Shown here piece after piece: positions 8,110 through 18,565 of a stretch of DNA of 64,000 nucleotides (position 1 is its first letter; each line of letters starts with the position of its first letter). The position numbers were made by a program, and so were the translations under genes. The DNA lies in the NCBI GenBank assembly GCA_963735455.1, contig CAVTKZ010000001.1:1-64000 (forward strand), read 5' to 3'. The DNA comes from Palsa-1033 sp963735455. GTDB taxonomy: Bacteria > Chloroflexota > Limnocylindria > Limnocylindrales > CSP1-4. The notes under the pieces are model-generated. The model was not told the DNA's origin. It saw nothing but the letters and a program-made list of their open reading frames with translations, and did no database searches.

Positions 8110-9816
8110 TCAGGGTCCGAGCCGCCCCGGCTGCGACGCGCTCGCAACCTCACCCGGGAACGTGAGGGGCATCCCCGCGCCGTGGCGATAGAACGGGATC
8201 GGCTCGGGCGGCAGGGGGGTGTTGCCCAGGATCAGGTCGGCCGACTTCTCGGCCAGCATCATCACCGGGGCATAGATGTTGCCGTTGGTGACGTAGGGCA
8301 TCGCCGAGGCGTCGACCACCCGCAGGCCGTCGAGGCCATGGACGGCCATCGTCAGCGGATCGAGGACCGAGTCATCATCGATCCCCATCCGGCAGGTGCA
8401 CGACGGGTGGAGGGCGGTCTCGGCGTCGCGGGCCACCCACTCCAGGATCTCGGCGTCGGTCTCGACCCTCGCGCCGGGCGACGTCTCGCCGCCGTTGTAC
8501 GGACCGAAGGCCGGCTGGTTGAGGATCGAGCGGGCGACCCGGATCGCCTCGACCCACTCGCGCCGGTCCTGGTCGGTCGACAGGTAGTTGAAGCGGATCG
8601 CCGGATGGACGCCCGGATCGGTCGAGGTGATCGAGACCGAGCCGCGCGAATCGGAATACATCGGGCCGATGTGGACCTGGTAGCCGTGCTCCGAGGTCGA
8701 GCCCGTCCCGTCGTAGCGGATCGACAGGGGCAGGAAGTGGAACATCAGGTTGGGGTACCTGACGTCCTCGTTGCCGCGGACGAAGCCGCCGCCCTCGAAA
8801 TGGTTCGTCGCCCCCGGGCCGCGGCGCAGGAAGAGCCAGTTGGCGCCGATCCACGGCCGGCGCCACTTCTGGGTGATCGGCTGCATCGAGACCGGCTGCA
8901 GGCTGCGGTACTGGATGTAGACCTCGAGATGGTCCTGGAGGTGGCGGCCCACGGCCGGCAGGTCGTGGACGACCGGGATTCGCAGCGCTCCGATGTCGGC
9001 CGCGGCCCCGACCCCGGACAGCTGCAGGAGCTGGGGCGAGTTGATCGAACCCCCGCACAGGAGGACCTGGCCGCCGCGGACCTGGCGACCACCGGCCAGC
9101 TCGACGCCGACCGCCCGGCGGCCCTGGAAGAGAATCCGGGTGACGAAGGCGCGCGTCTCGACGGTCAGGTTGGGCCGCTTCATCACCGGGTGGAGGTAGG
9201 CCCGCGCAGCGCTCAGCCGGCGGCCCCGGTGGATGTTCCGGTCAAACGCCGCGAAGCCTTCCTGGCGATAGCCGTTGACATCGTCGGTCAGCGGGTAGCC
9301 GGCTTCCTGGACGGCCTTGAAGAAGGCCTTGAAGAGCGGGCTCGTGGCCGGCCCACGCTCCAGGATCAGGGGTCCGAAGTGGCCCCGCCAGGGGTCGTCG
9401 GCCGCCGCGGCCAGGCACGACTCCATCCGCTTGAAGTAGGGCAGGCAGTGGGCGTAGTCCCAGCTGGCCATCCCCGGATCGGCGGCCCAGCGCTCGTAAT
9501 CGAGCGGATTGCCCCGCTGGAAGATCATCCCGTTGATGCTGCTCGAGCCGCCCAGGACCTTGCCCCGAGCGTGGTAGATCCGGCGCCCGTTCATGAACGG
9601 CTCGGGCTCCGATTCGTATTTCCAGTCGTAATACGTGCTGCCGATCGGGAACGCCAGCGCGGCCGGCATGTGGATGAACACGTCGAAGAGGTAGTCGGGC
9701 CGGCCGGCCTCCAGGACCAGGACCTTGTTGGCCGGGTCGGCACTCAGCCGGTTGGCCAGGGCGGAGCCCGCCGAGCCGCCGCCGACGATGATGAAGTCGT
9801 ACTGGACTGGCGCCAT
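8110..9816 (-). CDS. GMC-family FAD oxidoreductase (choline dehydrogenase-like)
   Basis: Oxidises an alcohol using FAD; choline dehydrogenases and glucose/alcohol oxidases are relatives. The 568-aa protein starts at ATG 9816 with the FAD fingerprint GGGSAG at 12-17 and HARGKVLGGSSSINGM, a GMC signature. The active-site His470 (HPSCTCRMG) and Asn near 513 (TNGN) match the His/Asn pair of choline oxidase. The open frame extends upstream to 10077, but those residues are not conserved. A -10 box TAGCAT (9824-9829) lies seven bases before ATG 9816, which supports this start and a leaderless transcript. It lies downstream of an MttB-family gene, so a quaternary amine or its alcohol precursor is a plausible substrate. 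Confidence 0.9.
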   Translation of the reverse strand: MAPVQYDFIIVGGGSAGSALANRLSADPANKVLVLEAGRPDYLFDVFIHMPAALAFPIGSTYYDWKYESEPEPFMNGRRIYHARGKVLGGSSSINGMIFQRGNPLDYERWAADPGMASWDYAHCLPYFKRMESCLAAAADDPWRGHFGPLILERGPATSPLFKAFFKAVQEAGYPLTDDVNGYRQEGFAAFDRNIHRGRRLSAARAYLHPVMKRPNLTVETRAFVTRILFQGRRAVGVELAGGRQVRGGQVLLCGGSINSPQLLQLSGVGAAADIGALRIPVVHDLPAVGRHLQDHLEVYIQYRSLQPVSMQPITQKWRRPWIGANWLFLRRGPGATNHFEGGGFVRGNEDVRYPNLMFHFLPLSIRYDGTGSTSEHGYQVHIGPMYSDSRGSVSITSTDPGVHPAIRFNYLSTDQDRREWVEAIRVARSILNQPAFGPYNGGETSPGARVETDAEILEWVARDAETALHPSCTCRMGIDDDSVLDPLTMAVHGLDGLRVVDASAMPYVTNGNIYAPVMMLAEKSADLILGNTPLPPEPIPFYRHGAGMPLTFPGEVASASQPGRLGP

Positions 9817-10116
9817 GGCCGCGATGCTAGCAGCGCCGGAACGGCTCGGGATCGGCCCGCCGGGGCCGGGGCGGGTCACGGCTTTCGTCGGACGCACGCA
9901 ATGCACGCCGGTCCGGCCGAACCAGCCGGGATCGTGCGCCGGGCGCATGGATCCAACACGAGCCGGCCCAATTCGGTCGATCACGTGCAGGCCACGCAAG
10001 GTCTCGACCAGGTCGCAGTGTCGATTGGCCGTTACGTGCGCGGGACGCAAGATGCGGCCGGAACCGCGCGCCGGCAACCGCCAAACCGGCAGGTGTTTGG
10101 GGCCACTTCCCCGGAA
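9817..10116. other. Intergenic stretch between the MttB and GMC genes
   Basis: About 300 bases with no supported gene. The only signal I can defend is TAGCAT (9824-9829 on the - strand), the -10 box of the GMC gene. Base composition is slightly less GC-rich than the flanking genes. Confidence 0.4.
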
Positions 10117-11647
10117 CTAAACCTCGCGCTCGATCTCGCGCTTGCGGCGGGCCACGAAGGCGGCCAGCTCGGCGCTGATCTCCGGCTCGAGAGGCGGCGG
10201 CTGGAAGTCGGCCAGCAGGCTCTTCCAGATCCCGTTGGCCCGTTCGGTCGCGGTCCGGGCGCCGTCCTCCTGCCACGTCTCGAAGTTGCGCCAGTCCGAG
10301 ACAAGCGGCCGGTAGAAGGCCGTCTCGTAGCGTTCGAGGGTGTGGGCCGTCCCGAAGAAGTGGCCGCCGGGCCCGACGTCGACCATCGCCTCGAAGCCCA
10401 GCTCGGCCTCGTTGACCGGGAAGGGCACCATGACCTCGGCCATCATCTGCAGGATCTCGGCATCGATGATCAGCTTCTCGTACGAGGCCGTGAGTCCGCC
10501 TTCCAGCCAGCCGGCGCCCTGGTAGAGCAGGTTGACCCCGCCCATCAGCGCCCCCCACACGGCCATCTCCGACTCGTAGGCGGCCTGGGCGTCGACGACG
10601 TTCGAGGCGGTCACGTTGGAGGAGCGCCAGGGCAGGCCATAGCGGCGGGCCATCTGGCCGCTGGCCAGGGCGCCCTTGACGTACTCGGGCGTGCCGAAGG
10701 CCGGCGCCCCGGAGCGCATGTCGACGTTCGAGGTGAACGCCCCGTAGACCATCGGGCTGCCCGGCCGGACGATCTGGGCCAGGGCCACCATGAACAGGGC
10801 CTCGGCGTTCTGCTGGGCGATCGCCCCGGCCAGCGAGACCGGGGTCATCGCCCCGGCCAGGGTGAACGGGGTGGCCACGACCGGCTGGCCGTGGCGGGCC
10901 ATCTCGATCAGCCCGTCGGACATCGGCCCATCGAGGCGGAGCGGCGAGTTGGTGTTGATGATCGTGATCAGGCTCGGCCGCCGGACGAGCTCGTCGCGGT
11001 CGATCGCCCGGCTCAGGCAGCTCATCTCGATCGCGTCGTCGACGACCCGCCGGCCGGCGCCCAGGCAGTGCCAGGTCTTGTCGAGCAGGCCGATCAGGGC
11101 CAGGTACATGTCGAGATGGCGGGTAGCCACGGGCAGGTCGGTCGGCTCGAGCGGCCCGCCGGCCTCCTGGTGGATCACGTTGAGGCTCGAGATCACCTTG
11201 ACGTAGTCGACGAAGTCGGCGAAGTTGCCGGCCCGCCGGCCGCGATCAAGGTCGGTCACGAAGGCCGGCCCGCCGACCGAGCTGAAGACGACGTGGCTGC
11301 CGCCCAGGGTCACGTCGCGCTCGGGGTTGCGAGCATGGAGCCGGAACTCGGCCGGCGCCAGGGCGACCAGGGCCTCGACCTGGCGCGTCGTCGAGGCGAA
11401 CCGAGCGGCGCGACCGATCGACCGTTGCGCCGGCCGCGGCGAACAGGTCGAGGGCCTGCTCGCCGAGCACCTCGAAGCCGATCTCGCGCAGGATCCGGAG
11501 CGATGCGCGGTGGATCAGCTCGACCTGCTCGGCCGACAGGATCTCGACCGGCCGGAACGGGTTGACCACGGAGCGCCAGGGCAGCTGGGCGATCCCGCCC
11601 GCGGCCCGTCGCGGTCGCCGACGGGGGCCCTCAGTCGTCACCGCCAC
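10117..11647 (-). CDS. Trimethylamine methyltransferase (MttB) family protein, non-pyrrolysine type, one frame break
   Basis: MttB-family proteins transfer a methyl group from a quaternary or tertiary amine to a corrinoid protein. The N-terminal part (PFRPVEILSAEQVELIH) lies in one frame up to about 11395. The rest (DVTLGGSHVVFSSVGGPAFV, then SGAPAFGTPEYVKGALASGQ) is in the next, giving about 510 aa, the family size. No in-frame amber codon is present in the barrel, so this is not the pyrrolysine-containing trimethylamine enzyme. It belongs to the larger group that includes glycine betaine, proline betaine and carnitine demethylases. The start is GTG 11647 or GTG 11641. No corrinoid protein gene is nearby. 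Confidence 0.85.
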
Positions 11648-11767
11648 ATCATCGGGGAGCGCCGTCCGTCACGTGGCGTCGAGCCACCGGTACGATCGGG
11701 TGATGGCCCCCAAAGCGACAGCCGGAGCGAGACTGCATTCTCTTGCCATCGAGCATGCGGAGGATGC

Positions 11768-13441
11768 GTGGAACCGACCCAGGTGGGTGCCCAGGGCCTG
11801 GGCGGGACGATCCTTGAGGATCCGGCCGCCGTCGTAGGAACGCGTCGCAGCCGGCTGCGCCGGGTGCTCGACGCCGGGCGCTGGCGGAGCCAGGGCCGGG
11901 TGGCCACCCACCCCGCCGCGCGCGTCGGCGCCTCGGTCGCCGAGTTCGACTTCCAGCGCTGGATGCTGGCCATCCGCTTCCTGGGCCTGCTCGGGGTCGC
12001 CGGCCTGGCGCCGCTCTACGGCCATGCCGAGCCGATCGCCCTGGCCTCGGCCTTCGTCCTGATCGGCTCGCTGATCCTGGTCCAGGTCTTCTGGATGCGC
12101 GGCGCCCGCAGCCCGGCCGCCTGGCAGCGCTTCGCGGTCGCGGCCTTCGCGGTCGACTCGGCCGTCGGCTACCTCGTCGGCCAGTCGCTGCTGACCACGC
12201 CCGACTGGATCGCCTTCTTCGTGTACCCGATCCTCGCCCTGGAGGGCGCCGTCTTCTTCGGGATGAGCGGCGCGCTTGCCTCGGCCGCAGTCAGCGCCTT
12301 CGTGTTCGTCGGCCAGGTCGAGCTGCGCTCGTCGCTCGGCTTCCAGACCAGCCCCCAGGTCCAGGTCACGGTCTTCGTCCTGCTCTTCGTGTACGCCCTG
12401 TTCGTGGGCAGCTTCGCCCGGGTCGGGCGGCGGGTCCGGGGTGACCTGGCGACCCTGATCGAGTTCACCGGGGTGCTCTCGCGCCAGGAGTCACCGACCC
12501 GGATCGTGCAGGCCCTCGACGCGCGGCTGCGCGAGCTGCTCGGCGCCCGGGTCCGCTCGGTGGCCCTGCGCCGGCCCGACGGCGGCTACGACATCCTGCG
12601 CTGGCGGAGCTCCGAGACCCGCTCGATCGAGCCCGGGGCCGTGTCGGGGGTCAGCCGCTTCACCGGTCGAGATATCGAGGCCGACTTCCGCAACCGCCGG
12701 GCGGTCACCTTCAAGATCACCCCGGGCCGCGACGACCGGTTGATCGCCGGGCTGGGCCTGCCGGCCTGGGTCCGCTCGATCACGATGATGCCGATCCATT
12801 CCGACGGCGGCCTGTCGGGCTTCCTGCCGGTCCTCTGGGAGTCGCCCCGCGTCCCGAGCACCGACGAGCTCGAGCTGCTCCACGGCCTGGCCGACCAGAC
12901 CGGGCTGGCCTTCACCCAGGCCTACCTCCAGAGGGCCCGCGAGCTGGCGGCGACCGACAACCTGACCGGGCTGGTCAACCATCGCTCGTTCCAGGACCTG
13001 CTCAAACGCCAGATCCGGGACGCCGAGGCCCACGGCGGCCGGTTCGCGATCCTGTTCTGCGACCTGGACCACTTCGAGCAGCTCAACGACCGGCTCGGCC
13101 GCCAGGTCGGCGACCTCGTTCTTCACCGGGTGGCGGGCATGCTCAAGGCCGGCGCCCGGAACAAGGACGTCGTCGCCCGCTACGGCGGCGATGAGCTGGC
13201 CCTGATCCTGCCCGACCTCGATCGAGACCAGGCGGCCGAGGTTGCCGAGCGGCTGCGCGGCGCGGTGCGCACGGCCGAAGGCGGGATGGGTGTCGACCTG
13301 ACGATCGGGATCGTGGCCTATCCCGATGACGCGACCGACCAGACCGAGCTGCTCGCCCGGGTCCACGCGGCGACCTACGCCGGCAAGCGCCGCGGCCGGG
13401 GCACGATCGTCCAGGCCGTCGAGGTCGCCTCCGAGCCGTAG
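11768..13441 (+). CDS. Membrane GAF-GGDEF protein (putative diguanylate cyclase)
   Basis: Predicted to make cyclic di-GMP at the membrane. With the GTG start at 11768 (after GCGGAGGA) the product has 557 residues. Six hydrophobic segments (about residues 60-210) are followed by a GAF-like region (about 235-380) and a C-terminal GGDEF domain with NLTGLVNHRSF and the active loop GGDEL at 473-477. Leu replaces Phe, a conservative change that does not by itself predict loss of activity. No RxxD inhibitory site is obvious. An alternative transcription start exists: TACGAT (11691-11696) lies six bases before ATG 11703 in another frame, so the N-terminus is uncertain. It is divergent from the MttB gene. 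Confidence 0.85.
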   Translation: MEPTQVGAQGLGGTILEDPAAVVGTRRSRLRRVLDAGRWRSQGRVATHPAARVGASVAEFDFQRWMLAIRFLGLLGVAGLAPLYGHAEPIALASAFVLIGSLILVQVFWMRGARSPAAWQRFAVAAFAVDSAVGYLVGQSLLTTPDWIAFFVYPILALEGAVFFGMSGALASAAVSAFVFVGQVELRSSLGFQTSPQVQVTVFVLLFVYALFVGSFARVGRRVRGDLATLIEFTGVLSRQESPTRIVQALDARLRELLGARVRSVALRRPDGGYDILRWRSSETRSIEPGAVSGVSRFTGRDIEADFRNRRAVTFKITPGRDDRLIAGLGLPAWVRSITMMPIHSDGGLSGFLPVLWESPRVPSTDELELLHGLADQTGLAFTQAYLQRARELAATDNLTGLVNHRSFQDLLKRQIRDAEAHGGRFAILFCDLDHFEQLNDRLGRQVGDLVLHRVAGMLKAGARNKDVVARYGGDELALILPDLDRDQAAEVAERLRGAVRTAEGGMGVDLTIGIVAYPDDATDQTELLARVHAATYAGKRRGRGTIVQAVEVASEP

Positions 13442-13452
13442 GGCCCGAGAGG

Positions 13453-14870
13453 TCAGTGGTCGGCGATTCGCTCGGCCAGTGACCGGCCACTCGGCGGCCG
13501 GCCGGTGCGCGCCGTCCGGGCGTCGAGCCGGAGCAGCGACTCCTGGGTGAAGCGGACCCCGATCCAGCGGAACGGCTCGGGCTCCCAGTTCGGCGAGCGG
13601 TGGTTGACCAGGGGCAGGGTGGTCAGCTCGTCCTGACCTCGCCCAGGATCAGCCCGGTCAGCACCCGTCCGGCCAGGTTGGCGGTCGAGACGCCATGCCC
13701 GGTGTAGCCCCGGCCCGACGCGATCCCTGAGCGGGGGTCGAACGAGAAGGTCGGGATCCAGTCGCGGGGCATGCCCAGCGGGCCGCCCCAGGCATGGCTG
13801 AAGCCGATCCCGCGCAGGCTCGGGAACCAGGCCTCGACGAAGCTCCGGAGCAGGCCGTGGGTCCGGGCGTCCCGATCGAACGCCGGCTCGATCCGCGACC
13901 CGAAGCGGTACGGGGCACCCCGCCCCCCGAACAGGATCCGGCCGTCGGCCGTGCGCGACAGGTAGTCGACCGACAGGCGGTACGAGGCCAGCACCTCGCG
14001 AGCGCGCCAGCCGATCGTGGCCCAGTCCCCGGCCGAGACCGGCTCGGTCAGCACGATCAGGGAATAGAGCGGCAGGAGCGCCCGGTGGAGCGGCCGGAGC
14101 TGGGTCAGGTAGGCCTCGCCGGCCAGGACTACCGCCCGCGCCCGGACCCGGCCGTTCTGGGTCCGGAGCGCCGGCCGGAGATGGGGCAGGGCGCCCGGTT
14201 CGACATCGGTCACCGCCGTCTGCTCGTAGATCGTGGCCCCGTGGCGTTCGACTGCCCGGGCCAGGCCGCGGACCAGCTTGCCCGGGTGGACGACGGCGTA
14301 CTGGCTGCCGTAGATCGAGCCGAGGACGCCCTCGATCCGGATCCGGGCGTCGGTCGCTGCGGCGTCGAGGCGCTGGTAGCCGGCGGCCCGGCCCGACCGC
14401 TCCAGGCTCTGCCAGTGCGCCTCGAGGGCGGGCAGCTGCTCCGGGCCGCGGGCGACGGTCAGCGAGCCGCCCTTGGTGTAGTCGGCGTTGATTCCCTCGC
14501 GGGCGACGGCCACGCCGACGGCGTCCACCGCGCCGGCCACGGCCTCCTCGATCGCGGTCATCCCGTCGTGGCCGAAGCGCTGGGCCAGCCGATCGGCGCT
14601 GGCATTCAGGCCCGAGGCGACCCAGCCGCCGTTGCGGCCCGAGGCGCCGAAGCCGGCGATCTCGCGCTCGAGGAGGACCACCCGCAGCGACGGGTCGCGG
14701 CGCAGCAGCTCGTAGGCGGTCCACAGCCCGGTGTAGCCGGCGCCCAGGATCGCCACGTCGACGTCGATCTCGCCGCGCAGCGCCGGGCGTGGGCTCAGGT
14801 CGTCGCCGGCGGTCTCCAGCCAGTAGCTCGTGGCCGAGTAGCCGAGCGGATCAGCGGGTCGTTCGGCCAT
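13453..14870 (-). CDS. FAD-dependent amine/D-amino acid oxidase (DAO family), one frame break near the C-terminus
   Basis: Oxidatively deaminates an amine or amino acid. ATG 14870 opens a 415-residue frame with the FAD-binding GAGYTGLWTAYELL near residues 43-56, FGASGRNGGW at about 75-84 and a DAO C-terminal FAD motif GRGYTGHGVSTANLAGR. The frame changes near 13630, after which LPLVNHRSPNWEPEPFRW and the rest reach a stop at 13453. The total of about 470 aa fits gamma-glutamylputrescine oxidase-like members. It is the last gene of the 20.9-13.4 kb run and starts three bases after the aminomutase-like stop. Substrate not determined; D-amino acids are suggested by neighbours. Confidence 0.85.
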
Positions 14871-14873
14871 ACC

Positions 14874-16461
14874 TCAGCGAGGATCCGGGACGGGGCCGGC
14901 GACCAGGAATGGATCGAACGACTCGGTCCGCTCGACGACGGCGTCGGCGCCGAGCCGGGGCACGCCCGGCCGATCGAGGGGCGACCCGAGGACGGAGCTC
15001 CAGCCGTCGGTCGCCAGGCGCTCCAGGGTGGTGATCGCGGCGGCGACCGTCGCCCGGGCGTGCTCGAGGGCGATCCCCCGGGGATCGATCGGGCCGTACG
15101 TGGCGGCGACATCGGTCGCCACGTTGACGATCGCCCGGGTCTCGACGACGGCCCGCCCGGCGGCCGCCGAGCTGGTCCGCCGGATGATCAGCCCGTCCCG
15201 ATCGGCCAGGGGCAGGGCCCCGCCCAGGACGGCCCGCCAGCGGACCGCGGCGCTCTCCGTCTCAGGCTCGTCGAAGACCAGGGCATGGCCGGGCAGGGCG
15301 GCTCGCCGGAGGAGGACCTGGGCGATGCGCCAAGGCGCCCGAATTGCGCTCCTCGATCAGCCACGGCGGGATCGCCCCGACGAAGATCCGATTGACCGGC
15401 ACGCCGTCGCGGCGGGCCATCGCCGCGCCCAGGAGCTGGAGCGCCAGGGCCCGGCCGGCGAGCGTGGCCGGGCCCGACGGGGCGCCCTTGGCCAGGTCCG
15501 GGGCGACCACCAGCGGGCCGGCGCCGAGGACCACGATCGAGCCCGAGCGGGCGATCAGGCGATGGGCGAAGGCATGGTCGGCGAGCGCCCGATCCGGATC
15601 GACATTGCCGTCGACGACCTCGGCGATCGGGTCGCCATCGACGATATCGACCCGCTCGAAGGCCGCCACGACGGCCTGCTCCGGCCCGGCCAGGGGCAGG
15701 GCCGACGTCGCCAGGCGGGCATAGCCGCGCCGCTCGGCCGCCGCCTCGTCGATCGCCTGGCGCACCTCGGCCAGGCCGCGCTGGCTGCCGGAGGGTGCCG
15801 GATCCGGGTCGCCCAGGCCCACTCCGGGGCGGGCTCGCCAGGGGGTCAGGTCCAGGCCGACATCGTGGAGGCGATCGGCCAGCTCGCGGCTGGCCGGAAC
15901 CTCGACCCGGACCACGTCCACGCCGGCCGCGACGAACAGGCCGGCCTCCCGGGCCCCGTCGCCCGATTCGGGCTCTTCAGTCGATGCCCCGACCCACGGC
16001 CGGGCCGCGTCGCCGATGACGGCCAGGAGCTCCAGGCGGGCCGTCCGGTTGGCGTCGATCCGCTCGAAGGCCGAGGCGGCCAGCTCGGTGGCCCGGGCCT
16101 CGACGGCGGTCCGCCGGGCGGGATCGTTGAGGATCTCCGACTCGAGGCTGAGGTCGACCGCGCCGGAGGCGACATCGAGGGCCAGGGCCTGGGCGCCCAG
16201 GTCGTACTCGACCATCGCCGCAACGAAGGGCAGGATGATCCCGGCGGCCAGGCGGTCGGTGCGACCGGCGACGTAGCGGTCGACGGCGGCCCCGGCCAGC
16301 GGCCGGCCGGCCCGGTCGACGCCGGTCACGCCCAGCAGGCGCAGGTTGGCCCGCTCCTGGCCGATCGTCGTGCAGATGCTCGCCCGGGCACCCCAGGCTG
16401 CGGCAATCGTGTCGGCCAGCTCGACCAGGCGGTCGATCCGGGCGAGCGGCTGGTCGCTCAT
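14874..16461 (-). CDS. Lysine 5,6-aminomutase alpha-subunit (KamD/OraE)-like protein, one frame break
   Basis: The N-terminal region (TTIGQERANLRLLGVTGVD, then AVD) follows the pattern of clostridial D-lysine 5,6-aminomutase alpha subunits (TTVTVERAVCRLLGIDGVD). The middle (VDIVDGDPIAEVVDGNVD) and the C-terminal end (near GVPRLGADAVVERTESFDPF) also align by eye. The ATG/GTG start at 16461 overlaps the P1 peptidase stop by four bases. The frame changes near 15330; together the parts make about 528 aa, close to the 516 of KamD. KamD forms the TIM barrel that binds PLP and the adenosylcobalamin face; it needs KamE, which carries the B12-binding motif. No KamE is present in the window. The match is by remembered pattern, so function is tentative. 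Confidence 0.6.
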
Positions 16462-17669
16462 CGGACCGGCACCGGTTCGCCCAGCCGGCCGGCGGCGGCC
16501 AGCATCGCCAGGGTCCGCTCGACCGGCAGCCCGGTCAGGCGATGGCCGTCGCGGCCGGTGACCGTGTCGGCCACGAACAGCGAGTCGATGACTGCCTCCT
16601 CGGTCGCCTCGACGACCGCGGCCAGGAACGGATCGATGTAGCCGTCGTGGAGATGGGTCGTGCTGACCAGCGGGCCGCCACCCCGGCGCGAACGGACCGC
16701 GGTCGAGATCGCCACGAAGATCTCGCCCGAGCCGTGGCCGCCGGTCGAGCCGGCTCGGGCCAGGCCCAGCCCCGCCCGCCGGGCCAGGCGGCTGAGCTGG
16801 CTGGGCAGGAGCGGCGCGTCGGTGGCCACGACGACGATGCAGCTGCCCTCCTCGTCATCGCCCATCCCCGGCCAGCCATCGGCGACCAGGGCCGCACCGA
16901 CGGCCACCCCGTCGATCGTCAGGCGCTCGATCCGGCCGAAGTTGGTCAGGGTCAGGACGCCCAGGTTGAAGGTTGGCGACTCCTCCGGCGGCGGGCCGCC
17001 CCGGCCGGCGCCGAAGCGCGGCCGGACGAAGGCCGGCACGACCCGGGACGCGTTGCCGATCCCGCCCTTGAGCTCGAAGCCGTGCATCCCCACGCCCGCG
17101 CCGACGACGCCGCTGGCCGCCGGCCCGGCCTCGGCGCCGCGGGCGCCTTCGAGGGCGGCCCGAACGTCGGCGGGCGCGACCTGCACCGTCCGCGACGTGT
17201 TCAGGTAGCCGTCGTCGCACTCGGCCACGACGGGCATCAGGGCGTCGTCCAGGCCGGCGCTCGGGATCCGCTCGACGAGCGCCTCGACGGCCGCGTCGTA
17301 GACCCGTCCGATGGCCATCGACGAGGTCAGGAAGATCGGCGTCTCGATCAGGCCCCACTCGCCGATCGAGGTGATCCCGATCATCTCGCCGGCGCCGTTG
17401 AGGACGGCCGCGCCGGCCGCCACCCGGTTCGTGAACAGCTCGCCCGGATCGAATGGGACGACGACGGTCACGCCGGTCCGGGCTACCCCCCGGCCGGCCG
17501 GCGGCGGTGGCTCATCGCGCCAGATCGAGGCATGCCCGACCGAGATCCCGCTGACGTCGACGATCGAGTTGGTCGGGCCGGGCGGCAGCAGCCCGATCCG
17601 GACGCCGAGCTCCCGGGGACGTGGGCGCGCCGGTGGCCCGCCGAAGGCGTGCTGGGCTCGGGCCGGCAT
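16458..17669 (-). CDS. P1 family peptidase (DmpA/S58, L-aminopeptidase/D-esterase)
   Basis: An N-terminal nucleophile hydrolase releasing N-terminal residues, often beta-, D- or small L-amino acids. ATG 17669 (MPARAQHAFGG) is preferred over the upstream frame extension. The 403-aa protein contains PTNSIVDVSGISVGHASI, AAGAAVLNGAGEM and the autoproteolysis site Gly-Ser in EGSCIVVVATDAPLLPSQLS, where the Ser becomes the nucleophile. HDGYIDPFLAAVVEATEEA is also typical. Length fits DmpA. It overlaps the start of the aminomutase-like gene by four bases and follows dppA by 68 bases. Confidence 0.93.
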   Translation of the reverse strand: MPARAQHAFGGPPARPRPRELGVRIGLLPPGPTNSIVDVSGISVGHASIWRDEPPPPAGRGVARTGVTVVVPFDPGELFTNRVAAGAAVLNGAGEMIGITSIGEWGLIETPIFLTSSMAIGRVYDAAVEALVERIPSAGLDDALMPVVAECDDGYLNTSRTVQVAPADVRAALEGARGAEAGPAASGVVGAGVGMHGFELKGGIGNASRVVPAFVRPRFGAGRGGPPPEESPTFNLGVLTLTNFGRIERLTIDGVAVGAALVADGWPGMGDDEEGSCIVVVATDAPLLPSQLSRLARRAGLGLARAGSTGGHGSGEIFVAISTAVRSRRGGGPLVSTTHLHDGYIDPFLAAVVEATEEAVIDSLFVADTVTGRDGHRLTGLPVERTLAMLAAAGRLGEPVPVR

Positions 17670-17737
17670 CGTCACCTGCGCAGTATGCCGCCGGGCGTCG
17701 GCGGCGCGCTGCCGGCGGGCCGCGAAATCGGACCGGG

Positions 17738-18565
17738 TCAGTCGACGATCCCGGCCAGGCGCAGGCCGCACAGGAAGCCGCGGTAGGCCAGCAACGGGTC
17801 GGCCGAGCTGAACCGGACGCCGGTATCGCCGATCCGTTCGGCGCCCGGGACCAGGGCCGCGAAATCGGCCTCGGCGGCGTGCTGATAGGCCACCTCGATC
17901 GTGTACGACGGCTCGAGGACGAGGGGCTTCATCTCACCGCCGATCGCCCGCCGGACGGCCCGCTCGGCACCGGCCCGGACGGCCTCCCGGGCGGCGGTCG
18001 GATGGACGCTGATCGCGGCGTGCCGGCCGAGGCCCTCCTTGACCACGACCCGTTCGGCCCACGGGAACCAGGCCGCGGTCTCGCCCGCGACCCGATCGTC
18101 GCCGCTGACCAGCCCGACGGGCACGCCCCAGGCGCCCAGGGCGATCGCGTTGATCCCGCTCTCCCCGACCGGCCGGCCATTCAGGCTGGTCGAGACGGGG
18201 CGGCCGGAGTAGGTATGGGCGATCGTGCCCAGCGGATCGCCGGCCCGGGCGTGATAGCCGATGAACAGGGCCACCCCGAAGCCGCGCTCGGGCCCGGCCC
18301 CGGCGACCATCGACCAGGCCTTCTGGCCCTGGACGAGGCGCGCCCGGGGGTCCAGGTCGAGCGGGCCCAGGTTGTGCATCTCGCCGTGGCTGTCGTTGAC
18401 CACCACCTCGGTGGCGCCGCCCCGGAAGGCCCCGTCGATCGCGGCGTTGGCCTCGCCGACCATCAGGGCCACCGCCGCCGGGTACTCGAGGTCGGCCCGA
18501 CCAGTCGGCTTCGGGTGGCTGATCCCGGCGATGCCTTCCATGTCGACGCTGATGTACGTCTTCAC
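17738..18565 (-). CDS. dppA: M55 family zinc D-aminopeptidase (DppA-like)
   Basis: Cleaves N-terminal D-residues, typically D-Ala-D-Ala. Translation starts at GTG 18565, directly after GGAGGAAGC, and gives 275 aa, the usual DppA length. Family landmarks are ISVDMEGIAGI at the N-terminus, VVVNDSHGEMHNL and GYHARAGDPLGTIAHTYS, which supply the zinc ligands, and VGLVSGDDRVAGE. There is no signal peptide, so it acts on imported peptides. Its GTG start overlaps the MoaD-MoaE stop (GTGA), and P1 peptidase follows, giving two peptidases with relaxed or D stereospecificity in one operon. Confidence 0.93.
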   Translation of the reverse strand: MKTYISVDMEGIAGISHPKPTGRADLEYPAAVALMVGEANAAIDGAFRGGATEVVVNDSHGEMHNLGPLDLDPRARLVQGQKAWSMVAGAGPERGFGVALFIGYHARAGDPLGTIAHTYSGRPVSTSLNGRPVGESGINAIALGAWGVPVGLVSGDDRVAGETAAWFPWAERVVVKEGLGRHAAISVHPTAAREAVRAGAERAVRRAIGGEMKPLVLEPSYTIEVAYQHAAEADFAALVPGAERIGDTGVRFSSADPLLAYRGFLCGLRLAGIVD

